A stretch of 23,372 nucleotides of DNA. Origin: Scatosoma sp045577595 (GTDB taxonomy: Bacteria; Bacillota; Clostridia; Christensenellales; Borkfalkiaceae). The stretch is from the NCBI GenBank assembly GCA_045577595.1, contig JAZNIR010000100.1, forward strand, positions 1 to 23,372, in the 5' to 3' direction. Shown here one piece after another: positions 8,075-16,145 of the stretch. The stretch's first letter is position 1, and each line of letters opens with the position of its first letter. The notes beneath the pieces were generated by a model that was not told the origin of the DNA, made no database searches, and worked only from the letters and a program-made list of their open reading frames with translations. A program made the translations under genes and the position numbers.

Positions 8075-9204
8075 TTTTCCAACGTCCCGATATAAATTTT
8101 ACAAGTGTGCGGTTGTAAATTCACCGAGAAATAATCTTTATGTACGCCGACGTCTTCGCCCGTTCGAACGTCTTTCAAACGCAATCCGTATCCACAGCGG
8201 GCAGGCATACCGTAATCGGTAAAGAACGCGTCCAATCTCGTTTCGGTGTCGTTCATATTGAAAAATCCAAGCACAAAACGGTTGTCGGCAAGCATTTTAA
8301 AAAGCACCAGCTTGTTTTTATGACCGCAACGTACGTTCTTTTCAAAATACGGCACGCGACTTTCTTCGTCTTGGTTGATTGCAATCAAATCCTTATTTAA
8401 AAGCAACGCTTTCGTTTCCGCGTCCAACGTACGCAAATCCGCGCCAAGCATTAAAGGCACGGAATACATACACCAAATCCCAAAGTGCGTCCAATATTCT
8501 TCAATCGAACAACCACCGTTTGCCGCGTATCCTTTCCCGTGCATACCCACCGTAAGCATATCGGGGTCGTTATAACAGCCGATTGCCGATTCGCTTAATA
8601 CGTCGAGCTGCGAAAGCGCGATTCGGCGAATAGATTCGAAACAATCTTGAATATCCCCCGTAGAGCGGTACATATGCGCACCAATCGCACGCGCCCATTT
8701 TGCGGGTTCGCCTTCTCCGTTGGACGCCACCGAATACACGATATCCCGTCCCGTCGCTTTCAACGCCATTGACATCGTAAAATACGCGGACGTCATATTT
8801 GCGCTACCCGAAAAACGACACAAATCGTATTTTAAAAAGTCTACGCCCCAATCCGCAAAATCTTGCGCGTCAATGTATTCGTAACCGTAGCTACCAGGTC
8901 GTTCTTGACAAGTTTTCACCCCCGCAGCCGAATAAATACCAAACTTTAATCCTTTACTGTGCACGTAATCCGCCACCGCTTTCATTCCGTAAGGAAAGCG
9001 TTTTTCGTCAACGAGCAAATGCCCGTCCGCCGAACGCCCGTACGCTTGCCAACCGTCGTCGATTACCAGCGTATCGTAGCCAGCTTCCAAATATCCTTCC
9101 TTTGCCATAACGTCCGCCGTTTGACAAATAAGCTCGTGGTCGATATTCGCGCCAAACGTATTCCACGAATTCCAGCCCATAGGCGGTTTTTTTGCTAAAA
9201 CCAT
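8071..9204 (-). CDS. Alpha-galactosidase, glycoside hydrolase family 27
   Basis: 377 residues with the GH27/GH36 clan-D hallmarks: PPMGWNSWNTF (7-17), VIDDGW (47-52), FLKYDLC (123-129) with D127 as the predicted nucleophile, YRSTGDIQD (179-187) with D184 as the predicted acid/base, and YNDPDMLTVG. It removes terminal alpha-linked galactose from oligosaccharides by a retaining mechanism. No signal peptide is present, so it acts in the cytoplasm after import. The start at 9204 has GGAGG six bases upstream. It is the first gene of the leftward operon, about 115 bases after the predicted transcription start, with a divergent AraC-type regulator beyond. The length matches compact bacterial GH27 enzymes. 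Some relatives prefer beta-L-arabinopyranose or N-acetylgalactosamine, so substrate is not certain. Confidence 0.95.
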   Translation of the reverse strand: MVLAKKPPMGWNSWNTFGANIDHELICQTADVMAKEGYLEAGYDTLVIDDGWQAYGRSADGHLLVDEKRFPYGMKAVADYVHSKGLKFGIYSAAGVKTCQERPGSYGYEYIDAQDFADWGVDFLKYDLCRFSGSANMTSAYFTMSMALKATGRDIVYSVASNGEGEPAKWARAIGAHMYRSTGDIQDCFESIRRIALSQLDVLSESAIGCYNDPDMLTVGMHGKGYAANGGCSIEEYWTHFGIWCMYSVPLMLGADLRTLDAETKALLLNKDLIAINQDEESRVPYFEKNVRCGHKNKLVLFKMLADNRFVLGFFNMNDTETRLDAFFTDYGMPARCGYGLRLKDVRTGEDVGVHKDYFSVNLQPHTCKIYIGTLEK

Positions 9205-9325
9205 AACATACCTCCGTTTTTGTCTTTTTTTGCCAATTCAAATATTGTTTGTTTTTTTTGCCATTCCTTTAGAAATCAGCCTTTTATCACTTAAATATAT
9301 TTAAAGAAAGCAATTATCTTTTCTT

Positions 9326-9354
9326 ATTATATCAGCGCGCCTTGCATTTGTCCA
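9326..9354 (-). promoter_or_regulatory. Promoter of the GH27/glycan operon
   Basis: On the minus strand TGGACA (9349-9354) and TATAAT (9326-9331) are separated by 17 bases, a near-ideal sigma-A promoter. Transcription would start near 9319. The putative AraC-type operator at 9372-9388 lies just upstream of the -35 box, centred near -61, a usual place for activator binding. Confidence 0.8.
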
Positions 9355-9371
9355 TAGACTTATGTTGCCAA

Positions 9372-9388
9372 TTTTTGTCTTTATGTGA
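9372..9388 (+). promoter_or_regulatory. Putative operator 1 of the AraC-type regulator
   Basis: TTTTTGTCTTTATGTGA. The same 17 bases recur exactly at 10542-10558; with flanks the two copies share 22 bases. It lies 17 bases upstream of the -35 box of the glycan operon, the position expected for an activator site. Assignment to the adjacent regulator is by position and repetition only. Confidence 0.65.
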
Positions 9389-9507
9389 CTTGATTATATC
9401 TTTTAACCTTGCATATGGAAATTTTTTAATTTTTTCATTCTTTTTTTTCGTCGCACCTACGAAAAATTAAAAAATTGTCTCTTCTTTTTAATTTTTTATT
9501 TTTTCTC

Positions 9508-9537
9508 TTGACAAAATTTGTCTTTATGTGATAAAAT
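9508..9537 (+). promoter_or_regulatory. Promoter of the AraC-type regulator gene
   Basis: TTGACA (9508-9513) and TAAAAT (9532-9537) with an 18-base spacer (GATAAA with 16 is an alternative -10). The spacer is almost wholly occupied by the second operator copy, which would let the regulator control its own synthesis. Confidence 0.65.
9517..9531 (+). promoter_or_regulatory. Putative operator 2, inside the regulator promoter
   Basis: TTTGTCTTTATGTGA, identical over 15 bases to copies at 9374-9388 and 10544-10558. It lies between the -35 and -10 boxes of the regulator promoter, so bound protein should block RNA polymerase: a likely autorepression site. Confidence 0.65.
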
Positions 9538-9562
9538 AAAAATACATAAGGGGGTACTTTTT

Positions 9563-10414
9563 ATGCCTGAAAAACCACTTAACGAACAAGATTATTGCAT
9601 TTTAGGACAGCCTATTCCATCTTTAATCTTTACGCTCGTAGGCGACGAACGTTGTAAACCCGGACATTTTAACGGTCCTAAAATGCGCGAGCATTTTATT
9701 TTCCACTATATCGTATCGGGCGAAGGCGATTTTCAAATTGGCAACCGAACGTACCGTTTACACGCCAATCAAGGATTTTTAATTCCCGATTCTTCCATCA
9801 TATATTACAAGGCAGACGAAAAAAATCCTTGGCATTATTGCTGGTTTATCATAAAAGGCGCGGGCGCGAGAAAATTTTTTGAAGATTTAAAATTATCCGC
9901 GCAAAATCCTATTTACAACGCAAAACCGGAAAACGACGTTTATTCGCGGTTTTTGGATTTGTTACGCTCGGCAAAAGACTTCGACGACGACCCGTATAAG
10001 CTGTACGGAAGTTTATATAAATGTATGCGCTCGATTTACAACAACAACGCGGATTTTCAAGCGCCAAGCGCGCATAACGTACAAAAGCAATACATCGAAA
10101 AAGCCGAATTGTTTATGGAAAACAACTATCACCGTGAAGAATTAGCAATTGAACACGTCGCCGACCACGTAGGCTTAAACCGCAGTTATCTTACGCGGAT
10201 TTTTAAACAACATTTAAACGTAAGTCCACAAGCGTATTTAATTAAGTTGCGTATGGAAAAAGCCAAAGAATTGCTTGCCAACACGCCGTCGTCCATTTCG
10301 ATTATCGCGCGCTCGGTGGGATACGAAAACGTTTTTACCTTTTCGAAAATGTATAAAAAATATTACGATTGCTCTCCCAAAGACAACCGTTTTAAACAAA
10401 AAGACAAATCATGA
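9563..10414 (+). CDS. AraC-family transcriptional regulator
   Basis: 283 residues. The N-terminal part (about 40-105) is a cupin-like sugar-sensing domain, with HFIFHYIVSGEGDFQIG and a beta-rich stretch through WHYCWF. The C-terminal 95 or so residues are a two-helix-turn-helix AraC/XylS DNA-binding domain: IEHVADHVGLNRSYLTRIFK and ISIIARSVGYENVFTFSKMY, ending CSPKDNRF where many relatives have SPxxYR. The start at 9563 follows AAGGGGG; an in-frame ATG at 9518 lies inside the promoter and lacks such a site. It is divergent from the glycan operon, so is the probable activator of the alpha-galactosidase, surface protein and importer genes, and by operator position probably represses itself. The inducer is presumably a sugar of the imported glycan (inference). 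Confidence 0.95.
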   Translation: MPEKPLNEQDYCILGQPIPSLIFTLVGDERCKPGHFNGPKMREHFIFHYIVSGEGDFQIGNRTYRLHANQGFLIPDSSIIYYKADEKNPWHYCWFIIKGAGARKFFEDLKLSAQNPIYNAKPENDVYSRFLDLLRSAKDFDDDPYKLYGSLYKCMRSIYNNNADFQAPSAHNVQKQYIEKAELFMENNYHREELAIEHVADHVGLNRSYLTRIFKQHLNVSPQAYLIKLRMEKAKELLANTPSSISIIARSVGYENVFTFSKMYKKYYDCSPKDNRFKQKDKS

Positions 10415-10428
10415 TGTGCGCGTAAAGC

Positions 10429-10468
10429 AAAGAAAAAACTTCTCCTTGTTTAGAGAAGTTTTTTCTTT
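10429..10468 (+). terminator. Intrinsic terminator of the AraC-type gene
   Basis: A perfect 16-base-pair stem (10429-10444 with 10453-10468) and an 8-base loop CTTGTTTA. The outer stem pairs an A-run with a T-run, giving the U-rich tail. It lies 15 bases after the regulator stop. Confidence 0.88.
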
Positions 10469-10501
10469 ATTTTCGGAATATTTCTTTGCCACTGGACGAT
10501 A

Positions 10502-10516
10502 TCACAAAAAGACAAA
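10502..10516 (-). promoter_or_regulatory. Putative operator 4 (inverted copy)
   Basis: The minus strand reads TTTGTCTTTTTGTGA, 14 of 15 matches to the operator core. It faces the exact copy at 10542-10558, about 42 bases centre to centre, or four helical turns. Confidence 0.5.
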
Positions 10517-10541
10517 TATATAATTCGTATTATATTTCCAA

Positions 10542-10558
10542 TTTTTGTCTTTATGTGA
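10542..10558 (+). promoter_or_regulatory. Putative operator 3, upstream of glyA
   Basis: An exact copy of the 17-base element at 9372-9388, extended to 22 identical bases with flanks. It lies about 1.17 kb from that copy and about 150 bases upstream of the glyA -35 box. It could be a distal partner for DNA looping or a remnant of a duplicated control region. Confidence 0.55.
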
Positions 10559-10704
10559 CAAAACAGATATATTTAAAAAGCAGGCTTTCCCTTCCACCGT
10601 AAATTTTTCGTTCAAATGCCGATTTGCGAACGACGACTATATGGTATAAAAATCAAAAATATAAACTTTTATCTAATTTATTATCATTTTTCCCGTTTAA
10701 TCGC

Positions 10705-10733
10705 TTGTGTTTAAACGAAAAAAGTGATACAAT
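10705..10733 (+). promoter_or_regulatory. Probable glyA promoter
   Basis: TACAAT (10728-10733) is a good -10 box, with TTGTGT (10705-10710) 17 bases upstream as a weak -35 box. The transcript would start about 30 bases before the glyA start codon. Confidence 0.6.
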
Positions 10734-10767
10734 ATACGTGTATATTTTTTTATAAGGAATTTATATT

Positions 10768-12024
10768 ATGAACGATTACAAACTTTTACAACAAAACGAC
10801 AAAGAACTTTTCAACGCGATTCAAAACGAAACCAATCGCCAAAGAAACAAAATCGAATTGATTGCATCCGAAAACTTCGTTTCCGAAACGGTAATGGAAG
10901 CAAACGGTTCGACGCTTACGAATAAGTACGCGGAAGGTTATCCTTCCAAACGTTACTACGGCGGTTGCGAACACGTAGACGTTGTAGAATCGATTGCCAT
11001 CGAACGCGCGAAAAAACTTTTTGGCGCAGGCTTTGCCAACGTACAACCCCACTCGGGCGCGCAAGCGAATATGGCTGTGTTTTTCGCATTGCTCACCCCT
11101 GGCGACACCGTACTTTCTATGAATCTTGCACACGGCGGGCATTTAAGCCACGGCTCTCCCGTTAATATGTCGGGTAAATATTGGAATATCGTGCCTTACG
11201 GCGTTTCCGAAAAAGACAACGTTATCGACTACGAAGAAGTACGTCGTTTGGCGCTCGAATGCAAGCCCAAGCTGATTCTTGCAGGCGCTTCCGCTTATCC
11301 GCGCGTAATTGATTTTAAGAAATTTTCGGAAATTGCAAAAGAAGTGGGCGCGTATTTGATGGTGGATATGGCGCATATCGCAGGGCTCGTTGCAGCAGGC
11401 GCGCACCCGTCCCCCGTTCCTTACGCAGACGTCGTTACGACTACGACGCATAAAACGCTTCGCGGACCGCGCGGCGGTTTGATTTTAACCAACGACGAAG
11501 AATTGGCAAAACGTATCAATAAGGCAATCTTCCCCGGTATTCAAGGCGGTCCTTTGATGCACACGATTGCAGCGAAAGCGGTTTGCTTTAACGAAGCGTT
11601 ACAACCGTCCTTCACCGATTATGCAAATCAAATCGTTAAAAATGCAAGCGCGCTTGCTAAAACGCTTTTAGAAGAAGGTTTCCAACTCGTTTCGGGTGGT
11701 ACGGACAATCACCTTATGCTCGTAAACCTTACGGGAATGAAAGTAGATACGGGCAAAGAAGCGGAATACTTACTCGACGAAGTGGGCATCACCGTCAACA
11801 AAAACGCCATTCCGTTCGATACGCAAAAACCGTTCGTAACCAGCGGTATTCGCGTAGGTACGGCGGCGGTTACCAGTCGCGGATTTAAAGAAGACGATTT
11901 GGTAGAAGTGGGCAAACTGATTTCGCTCACCTTGAAAGATTTCGAAAACAACAAGGCGGAAGTGGAAAAACGCGTAAAAGCGCTTTGCGAAAAATATCCC
12001 CTTTATCCCGATACGCAAATCTAA
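10768..12024 (+). CDS. glyA: Serine hydroxymethyltransferase
   Basis: 418 residues, the normal length for bacterial GlyA. It interconverts serine plus tetrahydrofolate with glycine plus 5,10-methylene-tetrahydrofolate, the main source of one-carbon units, in the cytoplasm. The pyridoxal-phosphate lysine is K229 in TTTTHKTLRGPRGG. Other conserved blocks are IELIASENFVS, NKYAEGYPSKRYYGG, NVQPHSGAQAN and VDMAHIAGL. The start at 10768 has AAGGA about nine bases upstream. It is monocistronic, with its own promoter and a strong terminator at 12043-12074. The only unusual point is the pair of operator-like elements 200-270 bases upstream of its start. Confidence 0.98.
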   Translation: MNDYKLLQQNDKELFNAIQNETNRQRNKIELIASENFVSETVMEANGSTLTNKYAEGYPSKRYYGGCEHVDVVESIAIERAKKLFGAGFANVQPHSGAQANMAVFFALLTPGDTVLSMNLAHGGHLSHGSPVNMSGKYWNIVPYGVSEKDNVIDYEEVRRLALECKPKLILAGASAYPRVIDFKKFSEIAKEVGAYLMVDMAHIAGLVAAGAHPSPVPYADVVTTTTHKTLRGPRGGLILTNDEELAKRINKAIFPGIQGGPLMHTIAAKAVCFNEALQPSFTDYANQIVKNASALAKTLLEEGFQLVSGGTDNHLMLVNLTGMKVDTGKEAEYLLDEVGITVNKNAIPFDTQKPFVTSGIRVGTAAVTSRGFKEDDLVEVGKLISLTLKDFENNKAEVEKRVKALCEKYPLYPDTQI

Positions 12025-12042
12025 AAACCGTTTATAAAATGC

Positions 12043-12074
12043 AAAACCGACCACGAAACGTGGTCGGTTTTTTT
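12043..12074 (+). terminator. Intrinsic terminator after glyA, probably bidirectional
   Basis: Stem AAAACCGACCACG / CGTGGTCGGTTTT with loop AAA, followed by seven T residues on the plus strand. The A-run on the other side gives a weaker U-tract for the convergent sbcC transcript, which has no other obvious terminator. Confidence 0.9.
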
Positions 12075-12110
12075 ACGTTCAACGGGTACGTACCCCGTTC
12101 ATTTTAATTT

Positions 12111-14870
12111 TTATACGACAATTTCCACGCGACTACCACCGCTCTTTTCTTTGGTAACGACGATTTGTTTGTCAATCCGTTCTTTCAATTCGTCCACGTG
12201 CGAAATAATCCCAACCAGCCGATTGCTTTCCACCAGTCCCGAAAGCGCCCGCATCGCTTGGGAAAGCGACTCGCCGTCCAACGAGCCGAATCCCTCGTCC
12301 ACAAACATCGTATCCAAACGGATACCGCCCGCCGACGACATAATCTCGTCGGAAAGCCCCAAAGCGAGCGACAAGGACGCCTTAAACGATTCCCCGCCCG
12401 AAAGGGTTTTTACGCTACGTTCCGTGCCGTTATAATGGTCGATTACGTCCAAATCCAAACCGCTTTGACTACGGTTTCCACCTTCTTTTCGGCGTTTCAA
12501 TTCGTATTGTCCACCCGACATAACCATAAAGCGGGTGTTTGCGCGCGCGATAATGCGGTCGAAATAGGTGGTTTGCACGTACGTTTCCAACATAATTTTT
12601 TCCTTGCCCGTCAAATTCCCGTTTGCCGTAGCAGACAATGCCCGCACCCACGCGTATTTCTTTTCGAGCGCCATAAGCGTTTCCGATTTTTTACGGATAT
12701 TCTCCACCGCCGTCTTATTCGTTTGTAAACGCACGACGACGTTTTCTTTTTGCCGTAACAAACCGCCCTTTTCGTTTGCCAAATTTTTCTTTTTCGCCGT
12801 TTCCGCCAAAACGTCTATTTCCACGCCGTTTTTCAGTTGCGTTTGTAATTGCGCCAAAACGCTTTCCAACCCGCTGATTTCCTTTTCGCAATCGTGGTAA
12901 TTCTTTTCCGCGTCCGCCAACGCTTTTTTACGCGCGCCAACTTGTTTTTCCAATTCGGCAATCCGCCTCTCCACTTCTTCTTTTCCCGAAAAGGCGAGTT
13001 CCTTTTTCAAAGCGTTTTCCCGTTCTTTTCCCGCGACGGATTGCGCTTGTAAACGGGCGATTTCCACGTCCAAATCTTTTATTTCCGTTTGCAAGCGTTC
13101 CTTTTCTTTTTCCCCGTTGGGCAAACGCTCGTCAATCGTTTGTTTACGCGCCACACTCTTTTCCAACCGTCCGATTTCCGCCTGCAACGATTGTAAATTT
13201 TCGTCCGTCTGTATTAAGGCGTTTTGTAAATACTCCGTTTGATTTTGCGGAACTTCCCCAAACAACTCTTTAAACTTACTTACCGTCGCCTTTTGATTTT
13301 CCGCCAATTTTCCGTCCAATCGCGAACACAACTCGCTTTGTTGCGTCATTGCTGTTTGCGCGACGTCGCTTGCGTGTCTACACGCTTTTAAAACCGCTTC
13401 CGTCGGAGCGTTTTCTGATTTTCGCGCCATACATGGGTGGCTCGTAGCCCCGCAAACGGGGCAAGGCACGCCTTCTTGCAAACGCTCGGCAAGTATGCCC
13501 GCTTGCTCGTCTAAAAACGCTTGGTTTTGGCGGTTATACTCGCTTAACCGTTCGTTCGCGGAAACGGACAATAAACGGTATTTTTCCCGTTCCACGTCCA
13601 ATTTTTTTCTTTGTTCTTCTTGTGTTTCCAACGCGTCTAAAAGGGCAAGCATTTGCCGTTTTTTCTCTTCCGCTTTATCCCGCTCGGCGGTACGTTTTTG
13701 CAAATTTTCCCCCGCCGTAGCCAAGCTTTTCAATTCTTCTTTTAACGCCAAGATTTTTTCTTCGAATAAAGCGCATTTTTCCGCTTTTTCTTTCTTTTGC
13801 GTTTCCTTTTGCGTTAAACGATTTTCCGTTTCGATAAGATTTTCGCGCACTTTCTCCAACTCTGCATATCGGGAAAGTTGCGCCGTAAGCGTAGCCGATT
13901 GTTTTTCAAGCGTTTCCGTTTCCGTTTTCTTTCCGTTTTCCACGCGCAAACGGTTTTCCCATTCCACACGCATTTCCCGCGCCCGTTGCAAGCCGTCGTT
14001 TGTCTTTTTCCAATCGCTTTTTATTTTCGCGTAATCGTTTGCCTTGTTCAATTTAACGAGCGTTTCATTCTCTTCCTTTTCAACCCCCGCAATTTGCTTG
14101 GCGAGCGTTTCCAACGCCCGTTCGTCGTCTTCGATTACCTTTGCAAAAATATCTAAAACGTCCGCAATCGGCATCTCTTCCGTTTGCGCTTGATGAAAAA
14201 CTGCAAAATACGGGCTTTCTTCGGCGCATATCCCACCGCTTACGTACTGTTTCACGCTACTGCGCGCCTGTTCGCATTCCAACCGCAACGCCGACGCGTT
14301 TTCTTTTAACCGCTCTTGCAAAATTTGATAAGGTTGCGTTTTAAAAATTTGGCGAAAGATTTTTTTACGCTCGTCCGTCGGCGCAAGCAATAATTTCAAA
14401 AATTCCCCTTGCGCTATCATTGCGATTTGTAAAAACTGATTGCGGTCAATCCCCATAATCCCCGCGATAGCCAAGTTTACGTCCCCTTGCTTGGTAATGC
14501 GCTTTCCGTCGGGAAGAATAAGCAACGCTTCCGCCTTTTGCAAGGTTACACCCCCGCCCCGTTTGGCGGGGCGTTCGTATTCGGGATTGCGCGTAATCGT
14601 GTACGTCTTTCCGTTGTAGGAAAAGGTTAATTCTACTTCCGTCGGCATATCCGCGTCGGCGTATTTCGAGCGGAAAGCGTCCGTTTCGCGGTTTTGTCCG
14701 CTGGCGCTACCGTACAAAGCGTACGTAATCGCGTCGAAAATCGTCGTTTTTCCCGCGCCCGTATCCCCCGTGATTAAATACAAACCCTTTTCGCCAAGCT
14801 TGGAAAAGTCGATTTTTACCTTGCCCGCGTACGGACCGAACGCCGACATCGTAAGTTGTAAAGGTCTCAT
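12111..14870 (-). CDS. sbcC: Exonuclease SbcCD, ATPase subunit SbcC
   Basis: A 919-residue SMC/Rad50-like ATPase. Walker A is GDTGAGKTT (residues 35-43). Two long charged coiled-coil arms flank the zinc hook CPVCGATSHPC (CPVC near residue 470, the midpoint). The C-terminal lobe has the ABC signature TLSGGESFKASLSL (near 820) and Walker B LDTMFVDEGFGSLD (near 850). With SbcD it cleaves DNA hairpins, processes double-strand ends and removes protein-blocked ends. The start at 14870 overlaps the sbcD stop as ATGA, a coupled arrangement usual for this pair. The length is slightly below that of E. coli SbcC (about 1048) but usual for Gram-positive forms. All key motifs are present. Confidence 0.97.
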   Translation of the reverse strand: MRPLQLTMSAFGPYAGKVKIDFSKLGEKGLYLITGDTGAGKTTIFDAITYALYGSASGQNRETDAFRSKYADADMPTEVELTFSYNGKTYTITRNPEYERPAKRGGGVTLQKAEALLILPDGKRITKQGDVNLAIAGIMGIDRNQFLQIAMIAQGEFLKLLLAPTDERKKIFRQIFKTQPYQILQERLKENASALRLECEQARSSVKQYVSGGICAEESPYFAVFHQAQTEEMPIADVLDIFAKVIEDDERALETLAKQIAGVEKEENETLVKLNKANDYAKIKSDWKKTNDGLQRAREMRVEWENRLRVENGKKTETETLEKQSATLTAQLSRYAELEKVRENLIETENRLTQKETQKKEKAEKCALFEEKILALKEELKSLATAGENLQKRTAERDKAEEKKRQMLALLDALETQEEQRKKLDVEREKYRLLSVSANERLSEYNRQNQAFLDEQAGILAERLQEGVPCPVCGATSHPCMARKSENAPTEAVLKACRHASDVAQTAMTQQSELCSRLDGKLAENQKATVSKFKELFGEVPQNQTEYLQNALIQTDENLQSLQAEIGRLEKSVARKQTIDERLPNGEKEKERLQTEIKDLDVEIARLQAQSVAGKERENALKKELAFSGKEEVERRIAELEKQVGARKKALADAEKNYHDCEKEISGLESVLAQLQTQLKNGVEIDVLAETAKKKNLANEKGGLLRQKENVVVRLQTNKTAVENIRKKSETLMALEKKYAWVRALSATANGNLTGKEKIMLETYVQTTYFDRIIARANTRFMVMSGGQYELKRRKEGGNRSQSGLDLDVIDHYNGTERSVKTLSGGESFKASLSLALGLSDEIMSSAGGIRLDTMFVDEGFGSLDGESLSQAMRALSGLVESNRLVGIISHVDELKERIDKQIVVTKEKSGGSRVEIVV

Positions 14871-16006
14871 ACGCTTTCCTCCATCGTTTTTTCAATCAAT
14901 TCCCGCATAAACTGCGTTTGTTCTTCGCTCATTGGTTGATTGTTTTGCAACGCGTAAAACTCGGAAAACAGCTCGAACGGCGTCTTGTTTTCCACGTCTT
15001 GCGCACCGAAAATTTCCACGTTTTTACGGGTGCGCGCGTTGTCGTAATCGAGTTTCATAATATTGCGGTACACCGCGCGAAGTTTACCAATCGCGTCGGG
15101 CACGTCTTCTTCGTCCGTCAACGTTACGTGCAAATAATCGTCTTGATAGGTGGTGTTTTCGTAAAAACTCCGCAAGGTTAATTCTTCGTATTTACCCTTA
15201 ATTTCCCGCATTTCCCGTCGGGGGAGCAACGGCGTCGTACGCACCGTCAACCGCCCTTTTTCGTTAAGTTCCACCACCGTAACCGACTTTTCGTGATGGA
15301 CTTCCGAAAAGGAATATTTTAAGGGCGTTCCGCAATAACGCACCCGCTCGCCCGCACAGTTTTGCGCGCCGTGTAAATGCCCGAGCGCCACGTAGTCAAA
15401 CCCGTCGAATACGCTAACGTCGACGTTATCCGTACCGCCTACCGAGATTTCTTCCGATTCGCAACGGGCAGAGCCCGTTACGAATTGATGCGTGATTAAA
15501 AGGTTGCGCTCGTTTGGATTGATATGCATTTTTGCAATCGCCACGCGCATTGCGTCCGTGTAACTTTCAATCTCTTCGTCGGGATAAAAACGGCGGACGT
15601 GCGTAGGCTTGACAAACGGCAACATATACACGTTGAGCGTGCCGAAATTATCTCGTAAAATTATCGGTTGCACTTCCCCTTGATACACGGGGGAAATGTG
15701 CACCCCGCTCCCGTCGATAAGGCGGGACGCAAACGCAAGCCGTTCGGGAGAATCGTGATTTCCGCTGATAATAAACACTTGTACGTTGCGGGTGGAAAGC
15801 CGATATAAAAAATCGTCGAAAAGCGCCACCGCCTCCGCGCTGGGCACGGTTTTATCGTACACGTCCCCCGCAATCAGTACGCCGTCCGCCTTTTCTTCGT
15901 CCAAAACGCGCAAGATTTTTTTGAGTATGTATTCCTGCTCGTCCAACATAGAATATTCGTTGACGCGCTTACCCAAATGCAAATCGGAAATATGAATAAA
16001 TTTCAT
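14867..16006 (-). CDS. sbcD: Exonuclease SbcCD, nuclease subunit SbcD
   Basis: A 379-residue metallophosphoesterase of the Mre11/SbcD family. Metal-binding motifs are in order: D8-L-H10 in ISDLHLGK, D48 in IAGDVYD, SGNHDS with N83 and H84, LLITHQ and ALGHLHG. These coordinate two manganese ions for 3'-5' exonuclease and endonuclease activity. The C-terminal third is the cap and SbcC-binding region. The start at 16006 has GAGAGG upstream. It is the first gene of a two-gene operon with sbcC, driven by the promoter at 16028-16056. Confidence 0.97.
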   Translation of the reverse strand: MKFIHISDLHLGKRVNEYSMLDEQEYILKKILRVLDEEKADGVLIAGDVYDKTVPSAEAVALFDDFLYRLSTRNVQVFIISGNHDSPERLAFASRLIDGSGVHISPVYQGEVQPIILRDNFGTLNVYMLPFVKPTHVRRFYPDEEIESYTDAMRVAIAKMHINPNERNLLITHQFVTGSARCESEEISVGGTDNVDVSVFDGFDYVALGHLHGAQNCAGERVRYCGTPLKYSFSEVHHEKSVTVVELNEKGRLTVRTTPLLPRREMREIKGKYEELTLRSFYENTTYQDDYLHVTLTDEEDVPDAIGKLRAVYRNIMKLDYDNARTRKNVEIFGAQDVENKTPFELFSEFYALQNNQPMSEEQTQFMRELIEKTMEESV

Positions 16007-16027
16007 AAATTTTACCTCTCGCTTTTT

Positions 16028-16056
16028 ATTATAGCATATTTTTTCCTTTTTCGCAA
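16028..16056 (-). promoter_or_regulatory. sbcDC promoter
   Basis: On the minus strand TTGCGA (16051-16056), a 17-base spacer and TATAAT (16028-16033). The -10 box lies about 20 bases before the sbcD start codon, leaving a very short leader containing only the ribosome binding site. Confidence 0.72.
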
Positions 16057-16090
16057 GACCTATCCAACCTTTCCTTGTCGGGTTTTGTAA

Positions 16091-16130
16091 AAAATAAACG
16101 ACTTCGCCTAAAAAGCAAGCCGTCTATTTA
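16091..16130 (-). terminator. Intrinsic terminator of the ZIP transporter gene
   Basis: On the minus strand a 13-base-pair stem with two G-U pairs (16117-16129 with 16092-16104) is followed by a run of T. It begins about 16 bases after the ZIP stop and separates it from sbcD. Confidence 0.72.
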
Positions 16131-16145
16131 TAGAAGTTTTTATTA

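Larger units (their letters stand above)
9205..9562. other. Divergent control region between GH27 operon and araC-type gene
   Basis: This 358-base AT-rich gap holds the leftward operon promoter (9326-9354), the rightward regulator promoter (9508-9537) and two copies of a putative operator (9372-9388 and 9517-9531). The operon's roughly 115-base leader also contains a perfect palindrome TTAAATATATTTAA (9291-9304) and two similar T-run-plus-GCCA stretches near 9222-9262. No reading frame, riboswitch or catabolite-repression cre match was seen. Confidence 0.7.
10415..10767. other. Intergenic region between regulator and glyA
   Basis: This 353-base gap contains the regulator's terminator (10429-10468), an inverted pair of operator-like elements (10502-10516 on minus, 10542-10558 on plus) flanking an AT-rich stretch, and a glyA promoter (10705-10733). 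Bases 10560-10700 show no gene or structure that I can identify. No riboswitch for glycine, folate or purine was recognised. Confidence 0.6.

Noticed and set aside
9518..9562. Earlier ATG for the AraC-type regulator
   Set aside because: It lies within the promoter and operator and lacks a ribosome binding site; AAGGGGG precedes ATG 9563.
10560..10704. Possible riboswitch or small RNA upstream of glyA
   Set aside because: It lies before the predicted transcription start and shows no recognisable paired architecture or conserved motif.
12078..12104. Short hairpin with arms AACGGG / CCCGTT between glyA and sbcC
   Set aside because: It has a short stem and no T-run after it on the minus strand; the stronger stem at 12043-12074 explains termination better.
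13495..14034. 179-residue plus-strand open frame
   Set aside because: It is the complement of the sbcC coiled-coil region; its serine/phenylalanine-rich composition mirrors lysine/glutamate codons.
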